Below, one piece after another: positions 9,211-17,790 of a stretch of 64,000 nucleotides of DNA; positions within the stretch are counted from its first letter, which is position 1, and each line of letters starts with the position of its first letter. Source of the DNA: Bacteroidales bacterium WCE2004 (GTDB lineage: Bacteria; Bacteroidota; Bacteroidia; Bacteroidales; UBA932). The translations under genes were made by a program, and so were the position numbers. The notes under the pieces were generated by a model that was not told the origin of the DNA, did no database searches, and saw nothing but the letters and a program-made list of their open reading frames with translations. The stretch is from contig FUZR01000001.1 in assembly GCA_900167895.1 (NCBI GenBank), positions 229,144-293,143 on the forward strand. The letters run 5' to 3'.

Positions 9211-10079
9211 GTCAGTCGACGACAGGACAACGCTATCGGTTCATCGACCTGCTGAAGGTCATCCTGACCGTCGGCATCGTGCTGCGGCACGCCACTTTGG
9301 CGGGCGTCGCGGGGCGCTCCGACGCGTTCGACCTCTTCAGCCTGATCGTCGAATCGGTGACGGAAGTCTGCGTCCCGCTCTTCTTCGTCCTGTCGGGCTT
9401 CCTGTATTTCCGCAACGTACCGGCGAAGCCCGATGCCAACTATTTCCGGGACAAGACCCGCCGGCGCGCGACGTCGCTGCTGGTCCCCTACCTGATCGCC
9501 AATGCGGTCGCCTTCGTCCTCTACTGGCTCGCCCACCGCTTCGCGCCCGGGATGCTCTCCGGTTTCTTCGGCGACGACTGGCGCAATCCGCTGTTCGTCT
9601 TCGTCACGGGACCGGTCAACATGTCGCTCTGGTTCATCCGCGACCTCATCGTCGCCTGCCTGCTCGCGCCGCTCTTCTATCTGTTCGTCCGCTACACCCG
9701 CATCTGGGGCGTCATCGCGCTGGGCGCCGTGTGGTTCGGCGTGGGCGGCTCGCCATTCTACAACTTCTGGTTCGCCCTCGGCGCCTGGGCGGCCGTCTGC
9801 CAGGGAGAGGCTGTCGGCAGGTTCCTGGGAAGCATCCGCTGCAACGTCCCCGCGGACGCGGCCGCCTGGTGCTTCTTCATCTACCTGTATCACTATATTC
9901 CCGCGATTTCTTTCAAGAAACTGCTGGTGGCGGCCATCGGGCCGGACTCCTTCTTCGCCCTCGCGGGAACGTATCTGGCCACGGCCCTGCTCACGCTCGG
10001 GCTGGTGACCGGCGTCTATATCCTGTTGAAAAAGATCTGTCCGCGCCTGACCGGCGTACTGGTCGGCGGTAAGATATGA
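9207..10079 (+). CDS. Membrane acyltransferase family 3 (OafA-like), copy 4
   Basis: 290 residues and polytopic. 'FIDLLKVILTVGIVLRHATL' followed by 'PLFFVLSGFLYFRNVP' and 'MSLWFIRDLIVACLLAPLFYLFVRY' matches the copies at 471 and 2050, but the protein is shorter, lacking part of the central helices. It is the fourth membrane acyltransferase of the operon. Both ends overlap neighbours through ATGA junctions, so it is translated as part of a coupled polycistron. Confidence 0.86.
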   Translation: MSQSTTGQRYRFIDLLKVILTVGIVLRHATLAGVAGRSDAFDLFSLIVESVTEVCVPLFFVLSGFLYFRNVPAKPDANYFRDKTRRRATSLLVPYLIANAVAFVLYWLAHRFAPGMLSGFFGDDWRNPLFVFVTGPVNMSLWFIRDLIVACLLAPLFYLFVRYTRIWGVIALGAVWFGVGGSPFYNFWFALGAWAAVCQGEAVGRFLGSIRCNVPADAAAWCFFIYLYHYIPAISFKKLLVAAIGPDSFFALAGTYLATALLTLGLVTGVYILLKKICPRLTGVLVGGKI

Positions 10080-11296
10080 GTCACAAGTTATTGCAGATCA
10101 ATCCGGTCGTCCGGCTCAACACCTCGACCGGACGCATCATGAAAGAGATCGGCGAGATGGCCATCGCCGCCGGCTGGGAGAGCTATATCGCCTACAGCCG
10201 CGCCCGCGACGGCGTGCCGGAGCACACTTCGCAGCTGGTGCCGGTCGGCGACAGGCTGGACCTGGCCGTCCACGCCGTGGCCACGCGCCTGTTCGACGCG
10301 CACGGGCTTGCCTCCTGGCGCGCCACGCGCGAGCTCATCCGCCGCATCCGGGAGATCGACCCGGACATCGTGCACATCCACAATGTCCACGGCTATTTCC
10401 TCAACTACCCCATGCTCTGCGACTTCCTCCGCCAGCGCGGCAAGCCCGTCATCTGGACGGTGCATGACTGCTGGCTCTATACCGGACACTGCTACCACTA
10501 TGCCTCCGCACACTGCGACAAGTGGCGCACGGGCTGCGGGCATTGTCCGCAGAAACGGGCCTTCCCGGCCAGCTGGCTGCTGGACCGCTCGGCCCGCAAC
10601 TGGCGCAGGAAAAAGGAGGCATTCGCCTCCCTGGACCAGCTGACCGTGGTCACGGTCTCGGACTGGATGCGCCGGGAGATGGCATCCTCCTTCCTCGCCG
10701 ACAGGCCCTTCAAGGTCATCCACAACGGCATCGACCTGGACGCATTCCGGCCCGAAGCGGCGGCGGACGCCCCCCGCACGGAAGGGACCCTGATTCTCGG
10801 CGTAGCCAGCATCTGGCTGGAAGAGAAGGGGTTGGGCGACTTCATCGCCCTGGCCGGCAAGCTCCGGGACGGCGAACGTCTGGTGCTTGTGGGCCGCATG
10901 ACCGAAGAACAGCGGCGCCGCATCCCTGCCGGCGTGCAGCTGGTCGAGCGTACGGAGAACGTCGGGAAACTGGCCGCCCTGTACGCGTCCGCCACGGTGC
11001 TGGCCAACCCCACCTGGCAGGACAACTACCCCACCGTCAACCTCGAGGCCATCGCCTGCGGCACGCCGGTCGTCACCTATCGTACCGGCGGCAGCGTGGA
11101 GGCGATTGCGGAGGGGACGGGTTTCGTCGTGGAGCAAGGCGACATAGACGGCTTGCTCCGCTGTATACGCGAACTTGCGGCGGCGGACCGCGCGGCCACG
11201 GCCACCCGCTGCCGGGAGTACGCAGAGCATCATTTTGGAAAACAAAAGTGCTACCAAAACTATATCCATTTCTATGAAGATCTTACAACTAGGTAA
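10076..11296 (+). CDS. Glycosyltransferase family 4, cysteine-rich WcaC-like subgroup
   Basis: 406 residues. The first lobe carries 'IVHIHNVHGYFLNYPML' and a compact Cys/His stretch, 'HDCWLYTGHCYHYASAHC' followed by 'GCGHCPQ', typical of a family-4 subgroup found in colanic-acid-like and Bacteroides capsule clusters. 'NPTWQDNYPTVNLEAIACGTPVV' is the EX7E-containing donor site near residue 315. It probably transfers a hexose to the repeat unit. The stop overlaps the next gene by 23 bases. Confidence 0.88.
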   Translation: MSHKLLQINPVVRLNTSTGRIMKEIGEMAIAAGWESYIAYSRARDGVPEHTSQLVPVGDRLDLAVHAVATRLFDAHGLASWRATRELIRRIREIDPDIVHIHNVHGYFLNYPMLCDFLRQRGKPVIWTVHDCWLYTGHCYHYASAHCDKWRTGCGHCPQKRAFPASWLLDRSARNWRRKKEAFASLDQLTVVTVSDWMRREMASSFLADRPFKVIHNGIDLDAFRPEAAADAPRTEGTLILGVASIWLEEKGLGDFIALAGKLRDGERLVLVGRMTEEQRRRIPAGVQLVERTENVGKLAALYASATVLANPTWQDNYPTVNLEAIACGTPVVTYRTGGSVEAIAEGTGFVVEQGDIDGLLRCIRELAAADRAATATRCREYAEHHFGKQKCYQNYIHFYEDLTTR

Positions 11297-12428
11297 GTTC
11301 TATCCCATTCATGGAGGCGTAGAGAAGGTCATGTGGGACCTCACCGTCGGCCTGGCCGAACGGGGAATCCCCTGTGACATGCTCTGCGGTATCCTCCCTG
11401 AGGAATCGATCGAGCCGGAATACGTAGACGTATCCCGGAAGACACCTGACGGTTATGAGATCAGCCTGGGCCCTTACGGCCGGGTGATCTGCGTCAAAGC
11501 CATCACGAAGAAAGCCGCAACAATCATCTCGCCGGTCATGGTCCGATGGTTGCGAAAACACGCGGCGGAGTATGACATCATCCACGTCCACCACCCGGAT
11601 CCGATGGCCGCGCTGGCCCTCCGGCTGAGCGGTTACAAGGGACGCGTAATCCTCCATTGGCACAGCGACATTCTGACCCAGAAATTCCTGCTGTTCTTCT
11701 ACAAACCCCTGCAGTCCTGGCTGATCCACCGGGCGGAGCGCATCATCGGGACGACGCCCGTCTATGTCCGGGAATCTCCATACCTGAAACGGGCCCAGTA
11801 CAAGGTTACCTGCGTCCCGATAGGCATCGCACCGGTCGTGTATGACAGCCGGGACGTCGCCGCCTTCAGGGACAAATACCCGGGCAAGCACATCGTCTTC
11901 GCCCTGGGCCGGCTGGTCCCCTACAAAGGCTTCCGGACCCTGGTCAAGGCTGCCAGCCACCTGGGTCCCGACTACCAGATCCTGATCGGCGGCACGGGGC
12001 CGCTGTACGATTCCCTCCAGAAGTCCATCGAGGCCCTGGGCCTGCAGGACCGCATCAAGCTGCTGGGCTTCGTGGACGGCGCCCACCTGCCCGTGCTGTT
12101 CGGCGCCTGCGACGTGTTCGTGCTCAGCTCGGACCAGAAGACGGAGGCGTTCGGCATCGTCCAGATCGAGGCCATGTCCTGCGGCAAGCCGGTCGTGGCC
12201 ACGGAAATCCCCCAGTCCGGCGTCTCCTGGGTCAACCGGGAGGGCGTGTCCGGCCTCAACGTCCCGCCGGGCAACAGCCTCGCGATGGCGGAGGCGATCC
12301 GCCGCATCTGCCGCAACCCGGACGACTACCTGCAGTTCGCCGCCGGCGCCATGGAGCGCTACGAAGAGCTCTTTACTTCCCGTAGAATGATAGATAAAGT
12401 GATTCAAGTATATGAACAAAAAGATTAA
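11274..12428 (+). CDS. Glycosyltransferase family 4 (GT-B)
   Basis: 384 residues starting 'MKILQLGKFYPIHGGVEKVM', the glycine-rich N-terminal loop of family 4; 'VFALGRLVPYKGFRTLVKAA' opens the second lobe, and 'TEAFGIVQIEAMSCGKPVV' is the EX7E motif. The frame is open further upstream, but the ATG at 11274 is the one that begins the conserved fold; it lies inside the end of the previous gene. The wza-like gene then starts within its last 17 bases. It is the last glycosyltransferase of the operon before the export genes. Confidence 0.92.
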   Translation: MKILQLGKFYPIHGGVEKVMWDLTVGLAERGIPCDMLCGILPEESIEPEYVDVSRKTPDGYEISLGPYGRVICVKAITKKAATIISPVMVRWLRKHAAEYDIIHVHHPDPMAALALRLSGYKGRVILHWHSDILTQKFLLFFYKPLQSWLIHRAERIIGTTPVYVRESPYLKRAQYKVTCVPIGIAPVVYDSRDVAAFRDKYPGKHIVFALGRLVPYKGFRTLVKAASHLGPDYQILIGGTGPLYDSLQKSIEALGLQDRIKLLGFVDGAHLPVLFGACDVFVLSSDQKTEAFGIVQIEAMSCGKPVVATEIPQSGVSWVNREGVSGLNVPPGNSLAMAEAIRRICRNPDDYLQFAAGAMERYEELFTSRRMIDKVIQVYEQKD

Positions 12429-13179
12429 ACCGTTGCTGCTGGCAGCCGGAGTGCTGCTGACAGCCTGCTCCACGCCCAACAAGCTGGGGTTCCTCCGCGA
12501 TCTGGAGTACAACATCCCTTTCGAGGCGGCTCCCGCCCCGGAACTGACACTCAAGGTCGATGACCGCATCACCATCCAGGTGTTCAGCGACGAACCCGCC
12601 CTGGCCGCGCCTTTCAATGCGATCAGCGTGACCGAAGCGGAAACGGCCGACCTGCTGACCATCACCTACGGGGTGGATGTCCGCGGTGACATCGATTTCC
12701 CGGTCTTGGGTTCGCTTCACGTCGAAGGCCTGACCCTCAAGCAGGTCCAGGACGAGATTGCCCGGCAGATCCGGGAACGGGGTTATATCAAGGATCCCGT
12801 GGTCAAGGCGGAGCTGGTCAACTTCACCATCACGGTCATCGGTGAGATGGGCTCCCTCCTGCTCCCGGTCGAAAGCAACAGCATCAACATTTTCCAGGTG
12901 CTGGCCCAGGTCGAGAGCATCAACACGGAGAAGTCCAAGATTCCCGACGTCATGGTCGTCCGCACCGAAAACGGCAAGCGGGAGGCCTTCTCGGTGAACC
13001 TGCAGAGCAAGGACATCTACAGTTCTCCCGTATTCTATCTCCAGCAGAACGACATGGTGTACGTACAGCCGCGCGGACTGAGGCTCTCCAGCGGCGGCGA
13101 TGCCTTCGTGCAGATCTTCGCCCCGGTCGTCTCCGCCATCGCCTCTGTTGCATATATCCTGATCTGGACAGCCCGATAG
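12412..13179 (+). CDS. wza: Outer-membrane polysaccharide export lipoprotein (Wza family)
   Basis: 255 residues. A signal peptide ends in the lipobox 'LLTAC' with the lipidated Cys at about residue 19. Residues 45-130 form the polysaccharide export domain ('LKVDDRITIQVFSDEPAL', 'GDIDFPVLGSLHVEGLTLKQ'), followed by an SLBB-type segment ('TVIGEMGSLLLPVESNSINI'), and the C-terminus 'FAPVVSAIASVAYILIWTAR' is a hydrophobic helix suited to the outer-membrane pore. It should form the octameric channel through which the polymer leaves, docking on the kinase encoded 4 bp downstream. Confidence 0.93.
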   Translation: MNKKIKPLLLAAGVLLTACSTPNKLGFLRDLEYNIPFEAAPAPELTLKVDDRITIQVFSDEPALAAPFNAISVTEAETADLLTITYGVDVRGDIDFPVLGSLHVEGLTLKQVQDEIARQIRERGYIKDPVVKAELVNFTITVIGEMGSLLLPVESNSINIFQVLAQVESINTEKSKIPDVMVVRTENGKREAFSVNLQSKDIYSSPVFYLQQNDMVYVQPRGLRLSSGGDAFVQIFAPVVSAIASVAYILIWTAR

Positions 13180-13183
13180 CCCT

Positions 13184-15610
13184 ATGAAAACAGCACCTAG
13201 AAAAGTAACCCGTAACGAACAGGTCAACCTGGTCGACCTGTTCTACTACCTGATCGGCAACTGGTATTGGTTCCTCCTGTGCGTCCTCCTCGCCCTGGGG
13301 GTCGCCTATTACCGCTACTCCCGGATGCCGTTCGTATACAGCAGCGGCGTGACCGCCATCATCAAGAATCCGGGCGACGAACTCCGCACCGCCCGGCTCG
13401 AGACCTACGACCAGATGATCAACAAGGTCTCCGTCACGAACGAGCAGCTCCAGCTCCGTTCCCTGACGATCATGACCGAGGTCGTCAAGGCCCTGGACGC
13501 TGACGTCAACTACCTGGACCGCATCAAGTTCCGTGACGTCGAACTCTACACCTCCCAGTCTCCGGTCCGCATGGCGTTCAACCGCGAGAAGAGCGATCCC
13601 GGCTCGGTCAGCGTGACCGTGATCCCGGAAGATGCCGGTCACATCCGGCTCCAGACTTCCGCCGGCTCCCAGCTCGTGGCGCTGGGCGACACCGTCGCCC
13701 TCGGCCGCGGCAAGGTCGTCTTCCTCCCCACGGCCCGCTACTCGCCGGACCAGTACGGCCAGTCCATCCGGATCCAGAAGATTCCGGTCAACTGGGCCGC
13801 CCAGGCGTACATCTCCCGCCTGTCGATCGCGCACGACAAGCAGATCCTCACGCTGGTCGAGCAGGATTACAACGCGCAGCGTGCCGCCGACATCATCAAC
13901 ATGCTCGTGGTCAAGTACAACGAGGCGGCCATCCGCGAGAAGAACCGCGTCGCCGTACACACCGAGGACTTCATCAATGAGCGCCTGGCGATCATCGAGG
14001 AGGAGCTGGGCGGCGTCGAAGGCGAACTCGCCCGCTTCAAGAGTTCCAACAAGATCATGGACGTGGACTACACGGCCAACATGTATCTGGGCGACAGCCG
14101 CGGCTACAACGCCGAAATCGTGGCGGTGGAGACCAAGCTGGCCCTGTCCAACTACCTCAAGGACCACGTCGTGAGCGGCGCCGAATCCTACCGCCTGATT
14201 CCGGGCAACATGGGCTTGGAAGACAACTCGATGGACGAGGTGATCGCCCGCTACAACGACCTCGTGCTGCAGCGCGACCGCCTGGTCGCGGCCAGCAGCA
14301 CGACCAGCCCGGCCGTCCTGAAGCTGGAGAACACGCTCGGCTCGCTGCGCTCCAACATCCTGGGCATGATCTCGAACCTGCAGACGAGCCTGGAAATCCA
14401 GCGCCGCGACCTCTCCGACCGCGAGCGCAACGCCGTCGCGAAATTCTCTTCGATGCCGACCAAGGAGCGCCAGATGCTCGAGATCCAGCGCCAGCAGTCC
14501 ATCAAGCAGGAGCTCTACCTCTTCCTCCTCAACAAACGGGAAGAGAACGCCCTCTCGCAGGCCATGGCGGACGACAACATCCGCGTCGTCGACCCGGCCG
14601 TCGCCAACCTGACGCCGACCTCGCCGCAGCGCATGAAGATCGTCATGCTCGCCATCCTCATCGGCCTGCTCATCCCGGGCGTCATCCTGATCGCGCGCCT
14701 GTTCCTGGACACCAAGATCCGTACGCGCAAGGAGATCGAGGAGAACATCGACGTGCCTTTCCTCGCAGAAATCCCGCTCAACGGCACCCTGCGCGGCATC
14801 GTCTTCAAGCAGGGCAAGCACAAGCAGGGACACGACGACCCGTCGCCGTTCGTCTACGACCCGACCTCGCACACGGTCTTCACCGAGGCCATGCGCATGC
14901 TCTGTACGAACCTCAGCTTCCTGGATTCGGGCAAGAAGGCGCCGTTCGTCATCGCGACGACGTCCTATTCCTCCTCCTCCGGCAAGACGTTCATCACCGC
15001 CAACATGGCGTCCTGCCTGGCCGACGCGCAGAAGCGCGTCATCCTGGTCGACACCGACATGCGCAAGCGCTCCCTGTCGGGCGTGTTCGCGCTGAAGCAC
15101 AAGACCAAGGGCCTGTCGAACTACCTGTATGACCTTGACCTGACGCTTGACGACATCCTCTTCAAAGATGTCAAGTCCGGCATCGACTTCATCCCCGCCG
15201 GCGCCGTCCCGCCCAACCCGACCGAACTGCTGGGCCGCCCGCGCCTCGAGGAACTCATCGAGGCCCTGCGCCAGAAGTATGACTACATCCTGCTTGACGG
15301 CGTGCCTATCCAGATGCTGGCCGACCCGATCGTGCTGAACCGCGTGGTGGACATCAACCTGTTCATCCTCCGCAGCGGCCAGCTCGACCGCCGTATCCTC
15401 CCGCAGCTGGACGAGCTCAACGACAAGCACCATCTGCACAACATGGCCATCGTCTTCAACGGGCCGCAGATCAAGAAGCGCCGCGGCTACGGCTTCGGCT
15501 CCTACGGATACGGATACGGTTATGGCTACGGCTATGGCTACGGATACGGCTACGGTTATGGAGACGAGCCCAAGAAGAAACGCTTCCTGGGAATCTTTAA
15601 ACGCAAATAG
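13184..15610 (+). CDS. wzc: Polysaccharide co-polymerase and BY-kinase (Wzc type)
   Basis: 808 residues. A Wzz domain lies between two membrane helices (about residues 27-47 and 484-506), with a long periplasmic coiled-coil-like region between them ('AIIEEELGGVEGELARFKS'). The cytoplasmic kinase carries a Walker A region 'SYSSSSGKTFITANMA' near residue 595, a Walker A' 'VILVDTDMRKRSL', and a Walker B 'YDYILLDGVP' (more often D-T-P in the family). The C-terminal tail has eleven Tyr, ten as consecutive Tyr-Gly repeats, then a basic end. Autophosphorylation of this tail cycles the oligomer and sets polymer length. It follows wza directly. Confidence 0.94.
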   Translation: MKTAPRKVTRNEQVNLVDLFYYLIGNWYWFLLCVLLALGVAYYRYSRMPFVYSSGVTAIIKNPGDELRTARLETYDQMINKVSVTNEQLQLRSLTIMTEVVKALDADVNYLDRIKFRDVELYTSQSPVRMAFNREKSDPGSVSVTVIPEDAGHIRLQTSAGSQLVALGDTVALGRGKVVFLPTARYSPDQYGQSIRIQKIPVNWAAQAYISRLSIAHDKQILTLVEQDYNAQRAADIINMLVVKYNEAAIREKNRVAVHTEDFINERLAIIEEELGGVEGELARFKSSNKIMDVDYTANMYLGDSRGYNAEIVAVETKLALSNYLKDHVVSGAESYRLIPGNMGLEDNSMDEVIARYNDLVLQRDRLVAASSTTSPAVLKLENTLGSLRSNILGMISNLQTSLEIQRRDLSDRERNAVAKFSSMPTKERQMLEIQRQQSIKQELYLFLLNKREENALSQAMADDNIRVVDPAVANLTPTSPQRMKIVMLAILIGLLIPGVILIARLFLDTKIRTRKEIEENIDVPFLAEIPLNGTLRGIVFKQGKHKQGHDDPSPFVYDPTSHTVFTEAMRMLCTNLSFLDSGKKAPFVIATTSYSSSSGKTFITANMASCLADAQKRVILVDTDMRKRSLSGVFALKHKTKGLSNYLYDLDLTLDDILFKDVKSGIDFIPAGAVPPNPTELLGRPRLEELIEALRQKYDYILLDGVPIQMLADPIVLNRVVDINLFILRSGQLDRRILPQLDELNDKHHLHNMAIVFNGPQIKKRRGYGFGSYGYGYGYGYGYGYGYGYGYGDEPKKKRFLGIFKRK
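15503..15562 (+). repeat. Hexanucleotide (TAYGGN) x10 repeat encoding the BY-kinase tyrosine tail
   Basis: Ten consecutive TAY-GGN codon pairs encode a Tyr-Gly tail at the 3' end of the BY-kinase gene. Synonymous third positions vary, so the array is not a perfect microsatellite, but single repeat units could be gained or lost in frame. Confidence 0.9.
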
Positions 15611-15612
15611 AA

Positions 15613-16005
15613 ATGACCATTGCAGTCGATTTCGACGGCACCATCGTCGAGAACAAGTACCCGGAGATCGGGAAGGAACTCCCCTTTGCCATCCACACCC
15701 TGCAGCTCCTGCAGGAGGAGGGCAACCGGCTGATCCTTTTCACTTCCCGCGAGGGGGACCTGCTCGACGAGGCGATCGCCTTCTGTCACGAACGGGGGCT
15801 GGACTTCTATTCCGTCAACAGCAATGACCCGCCGGAGGCCATGTTCCCGCGCCACTCCGCCAAGGTAATCGCGGACGTCTACATCGACGACCGCAACCTG
15901 GGCGGGCTGCCCGACTGGAACACGATCTACGAAATGATCGGCCTCAAGCGCGCGGAACGCCGCGAGAAGCGGAGGCGCCACAGCCGCTGGCCCTGGAAGA
16001 AGTAA
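15613..16005 (+). CDS. Small HAD-like hydrolase (BT0820-like)
   Basis: 130 residues. 'MTIAVDFDGTIVENKYPEIG' is HAD motif I (DxDGT), 'LILFTSREG' is motif II (Thr/Ser), and 'VIADVYIDDRNLGG' carries the acidic motif IV. There is no cap domain. The length and pattern match small Bacteroidota HAD proteins such as Bacteroides thetaiotaomicron BT0820, whose substrate is not established to my knowledge. It is the last gene of the exopolysaccharide operon, 2 bp after the kinase and just before a terminator, so a sugar-phosphate or nucleotide-sugar role is possible but unproven. The C-terminus is strongly basic. Confidence 0.82.
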   Translation: MTIAVDFDGTIVENKYPEIGKELPFAIHTLQLLQEEGNRLILFTSREGDLLDEAIAFCHERGLDFYSVNSNDPPEAMFPRHSAKVIADVYIDDRNLGGLPDWNTIYEMIGLKRAERREKRRRHSRWPWKK

Positions 16006-16039
16006 GCCGCTCCGACAACCGACGGGGCATCTCCGAATT

Positions 16040-16072
16040 GGCCGTCCTGCATTTGCAGGGCGGCCTTTTTTT
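16040..16072 (+). terminator. Rho-independent terminator of the exopolysaccharide operon
   Basis: An 11-bp stem (GGCCGTCCTGC with GCAGGGCGGCC, one G-T pair) around an ATTT loop is followed by seven T. It lies 34 bp after the HAD gene stop and closes the long plus-strand operon. Confidence 0.92.
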
Positions 16073-16082
16073 ATTATCTTTG
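16052..16082 (+). promoter_or_regulatory. Promoter of the POT transporter gene (TTTG-N19-TATCTTTG)
   Basis: The -33 TTTG occupies 16052-16055 and the -7 TATCTTTG 16075-16082, with the 19-bp spacing typical of Bacteroidota promoters. The -33 box lies in the loop and first stem base of the upstream operon's terminator. Confidence 0.82.
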
Positions 16083-16113
16083 TGGATACGACTAAAACTT
16101 TCTATCACAGACT

Positions 16114-17787
16114 ATGTTCAAAGGACATCCCAAAGGTCTCTATGCCTTAGCCCTCGCCAACACCGGCGAGCGTTTTGGTTACTACACCATGCTGGCCATC
16201 TTCATGCTGTTCCTCCAGGCCAAGTTCGGCTGGGAGCAGGCAGCCGCCAGCCAGCTCTATTCGATTTTCCTCGCCCTCGTGTATTTCATGCCCGTCGTCG
16301 GCGGCGCGCTCGCCGACAAGATCGGGTACGGCAAGTGCGTGGTCACCGGCATCTGCGTGATGTTCATCGGCTACCTCGCCCTCTCCATCCCGACGGCCGC
16401 CAACGGCCTGGGCGTGGCGCTGATGATCGGCGCCCTGTTCCTGATCAGCGTGGGCACCGGCCTGTTCAAGGGCAACCTGCAGGTCATGGTGGGCAACCTC
16501 TACGACGATCCGAAGTATTCCGCCAAGCGCGATTCGGCGTTCAGCCTCTTCTACATGGCGATCAACATCGGCGCGATGTTCGCCCCGTCCGCCGCGACGG
16601 CCATCACCAACCGCTTCCTCGCCAAGGCCGGCCTCGTCTACAAGGCCGACATCCCCGCGCTTGCGCACCAGCTCCTGGACGGCACCATCACGGCCGACAA
16701 CGCCGCCCGTCTCGACGAGCTGCAGTCCGTGATGCCCGACACCGCCGTGGCGGCCATGGATCCTTCGGTCTTCAGCTCCTACTACATCGAGCACCTGTCC
16801 TCGGCCTACAACATGGGCTTCGCCGTGGCCTGCGTGTCGCTGATCATCTCCATCGCCATCTACTTCTTCTGCCGCAACTGGTTCAAGCACGCCGACGTCA
16901 ACGCCAAGCAGGCTGCCGCCCAGGGCAACGCCAACGTCATCCTGACCCCGAAGCAGACCCGCGAGCGCGTCGTCGCGCTGATCATGGTCTTCGCCGTGGT
17001 GATCTTCTTCTGGATGGCCTTCCACCAGAACGGTCAGTCGCTGACCTGGTTCGCCCGCGACTACACGCAGAGCACCGTGGCCGGCTGGCCGAAGCTCGGC
17101 TTCAACATCTGGATCCTCGCGCTGATCGCCGCCTCCATCTACACGCTGTTCGGCGCCTTCCAGTCCGAGAAGGCGCGGGGCAAGGTCACCTGCGGCATCG
17201 TCACGCTCCTGCTCTGGGCCGGCGCGATCTGGCTCTACAAGGGCATGCCTTCCGTGCTGGACATCCAGCCGCAGCTCTTCCAGCAGTTCAACCCGTTCTA
17301 CGTGGTCTTCCTGACCCCGATCTCGATGGCCATCTTCAACGCCCTCGCCAAGAAGGGCAAGGAGCCCAGCGCCCCGGTCAAGATCGGCCTCGGCATGTTC
17401 GTGGCCGCCCTCGGCTACCTCATCATGATCATGGGCTCCGTCGGACAGCCGTCTCCTGCCGCGCTGCAGGGCACCGTGGCCCCGGATCCCGTCGTCCCGA
17501 TGTACCTGATCAGCACTTATCTCGTGCTGACCTTCGCCGAGCTGCTCCTCAGCCCGATGGGCATCTCCTTCGTATCCAAGGTCGCCCCGCCGAAGTACAA
17601 GGGCCTGATGATGGGCCTGTGGTTCGCTTCCACGGCCGTGGGCAACTATCTCAGCTCCATCCCGGGCCTGCTGTGGATGAACGTCCCGCTCTGGGCCAAC
17701 TGGGCCATCCTGATGGCGCTCTGCGTCGTCGCGGGCGGCATCATGTTCGCCATGCTCAGGCGCATCAACGCGGCCACGGCCGAATAG
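16114..17787 (+). CDS. Proton-dependent oligopeptide transporter (POT/PTR2 family)
   Basis: 557 residues with about 14 hydrophobic helices. 'LANTGERFGYYTMLAIFML' contains the ExxER signature of the first helix that couples proton movement; 'GGALADKIGYGK' is the loop 2-3 major-facilitator motif, and 'GTGLFKGNLQVMVGNLY' and 'FSLFYMAINIGAM' are the PTR2 signatures. It imports di- and tripeptides with protons across the inner membrane. The insertion between helices 6 and 7 (about residues 175-225) is typical of Bacteroidota members. It has its own promoter and is followed after 3 bp by an LpxL-type gene. Confidence 0.93.
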   Translation: MFKGHPKGLYALALANTGERFGYYTMLAIFMLFLQAKFGWEQAAASQLYSIFLALVYFMPVVGGALADKIGYGKCVVTGICVMFIGYLALSIPTAANGLGVALMIGALFLISVGTGLFKGNLQVMVGNLYDDPKYSAKRDSAFSLFYMAINIGAMFAPSAATAITNRFLAKAGLVYKADIPALAHQLLDGTITADNAARLDELQSVMPDTAVAAMDPSVFSSYYIEHLSSAYNMGFAVACVSLIISIAIYFFCRNWFKHADVNAKQAAAQGNANVILTPKQTRERVVALIMVFAVVIFFWMAFHQNGQSLTWFARDYTQSTVAGWPKLGFNIWILALIAASIYTLFGAFQSEKARGKVTCGIVTLLLWAGAIWLYKGMPSVLDIQPQLFQQFNPFYVVFLTPISMAIFNALAKKGKEPSAPVKIGLGMFVAALGYLIMIMGSVGQPSPAALQGTVAPDPVVPMYLISTYLVLTFAELLLSPMGISFVSKVAPPKYKGLMMGLWFASTAVGNYLSSIPGLLWMNVPLWANWAILMALCVVAGGIMFAMLRRINAATAE

Positions 17788-17790
17788 TTT

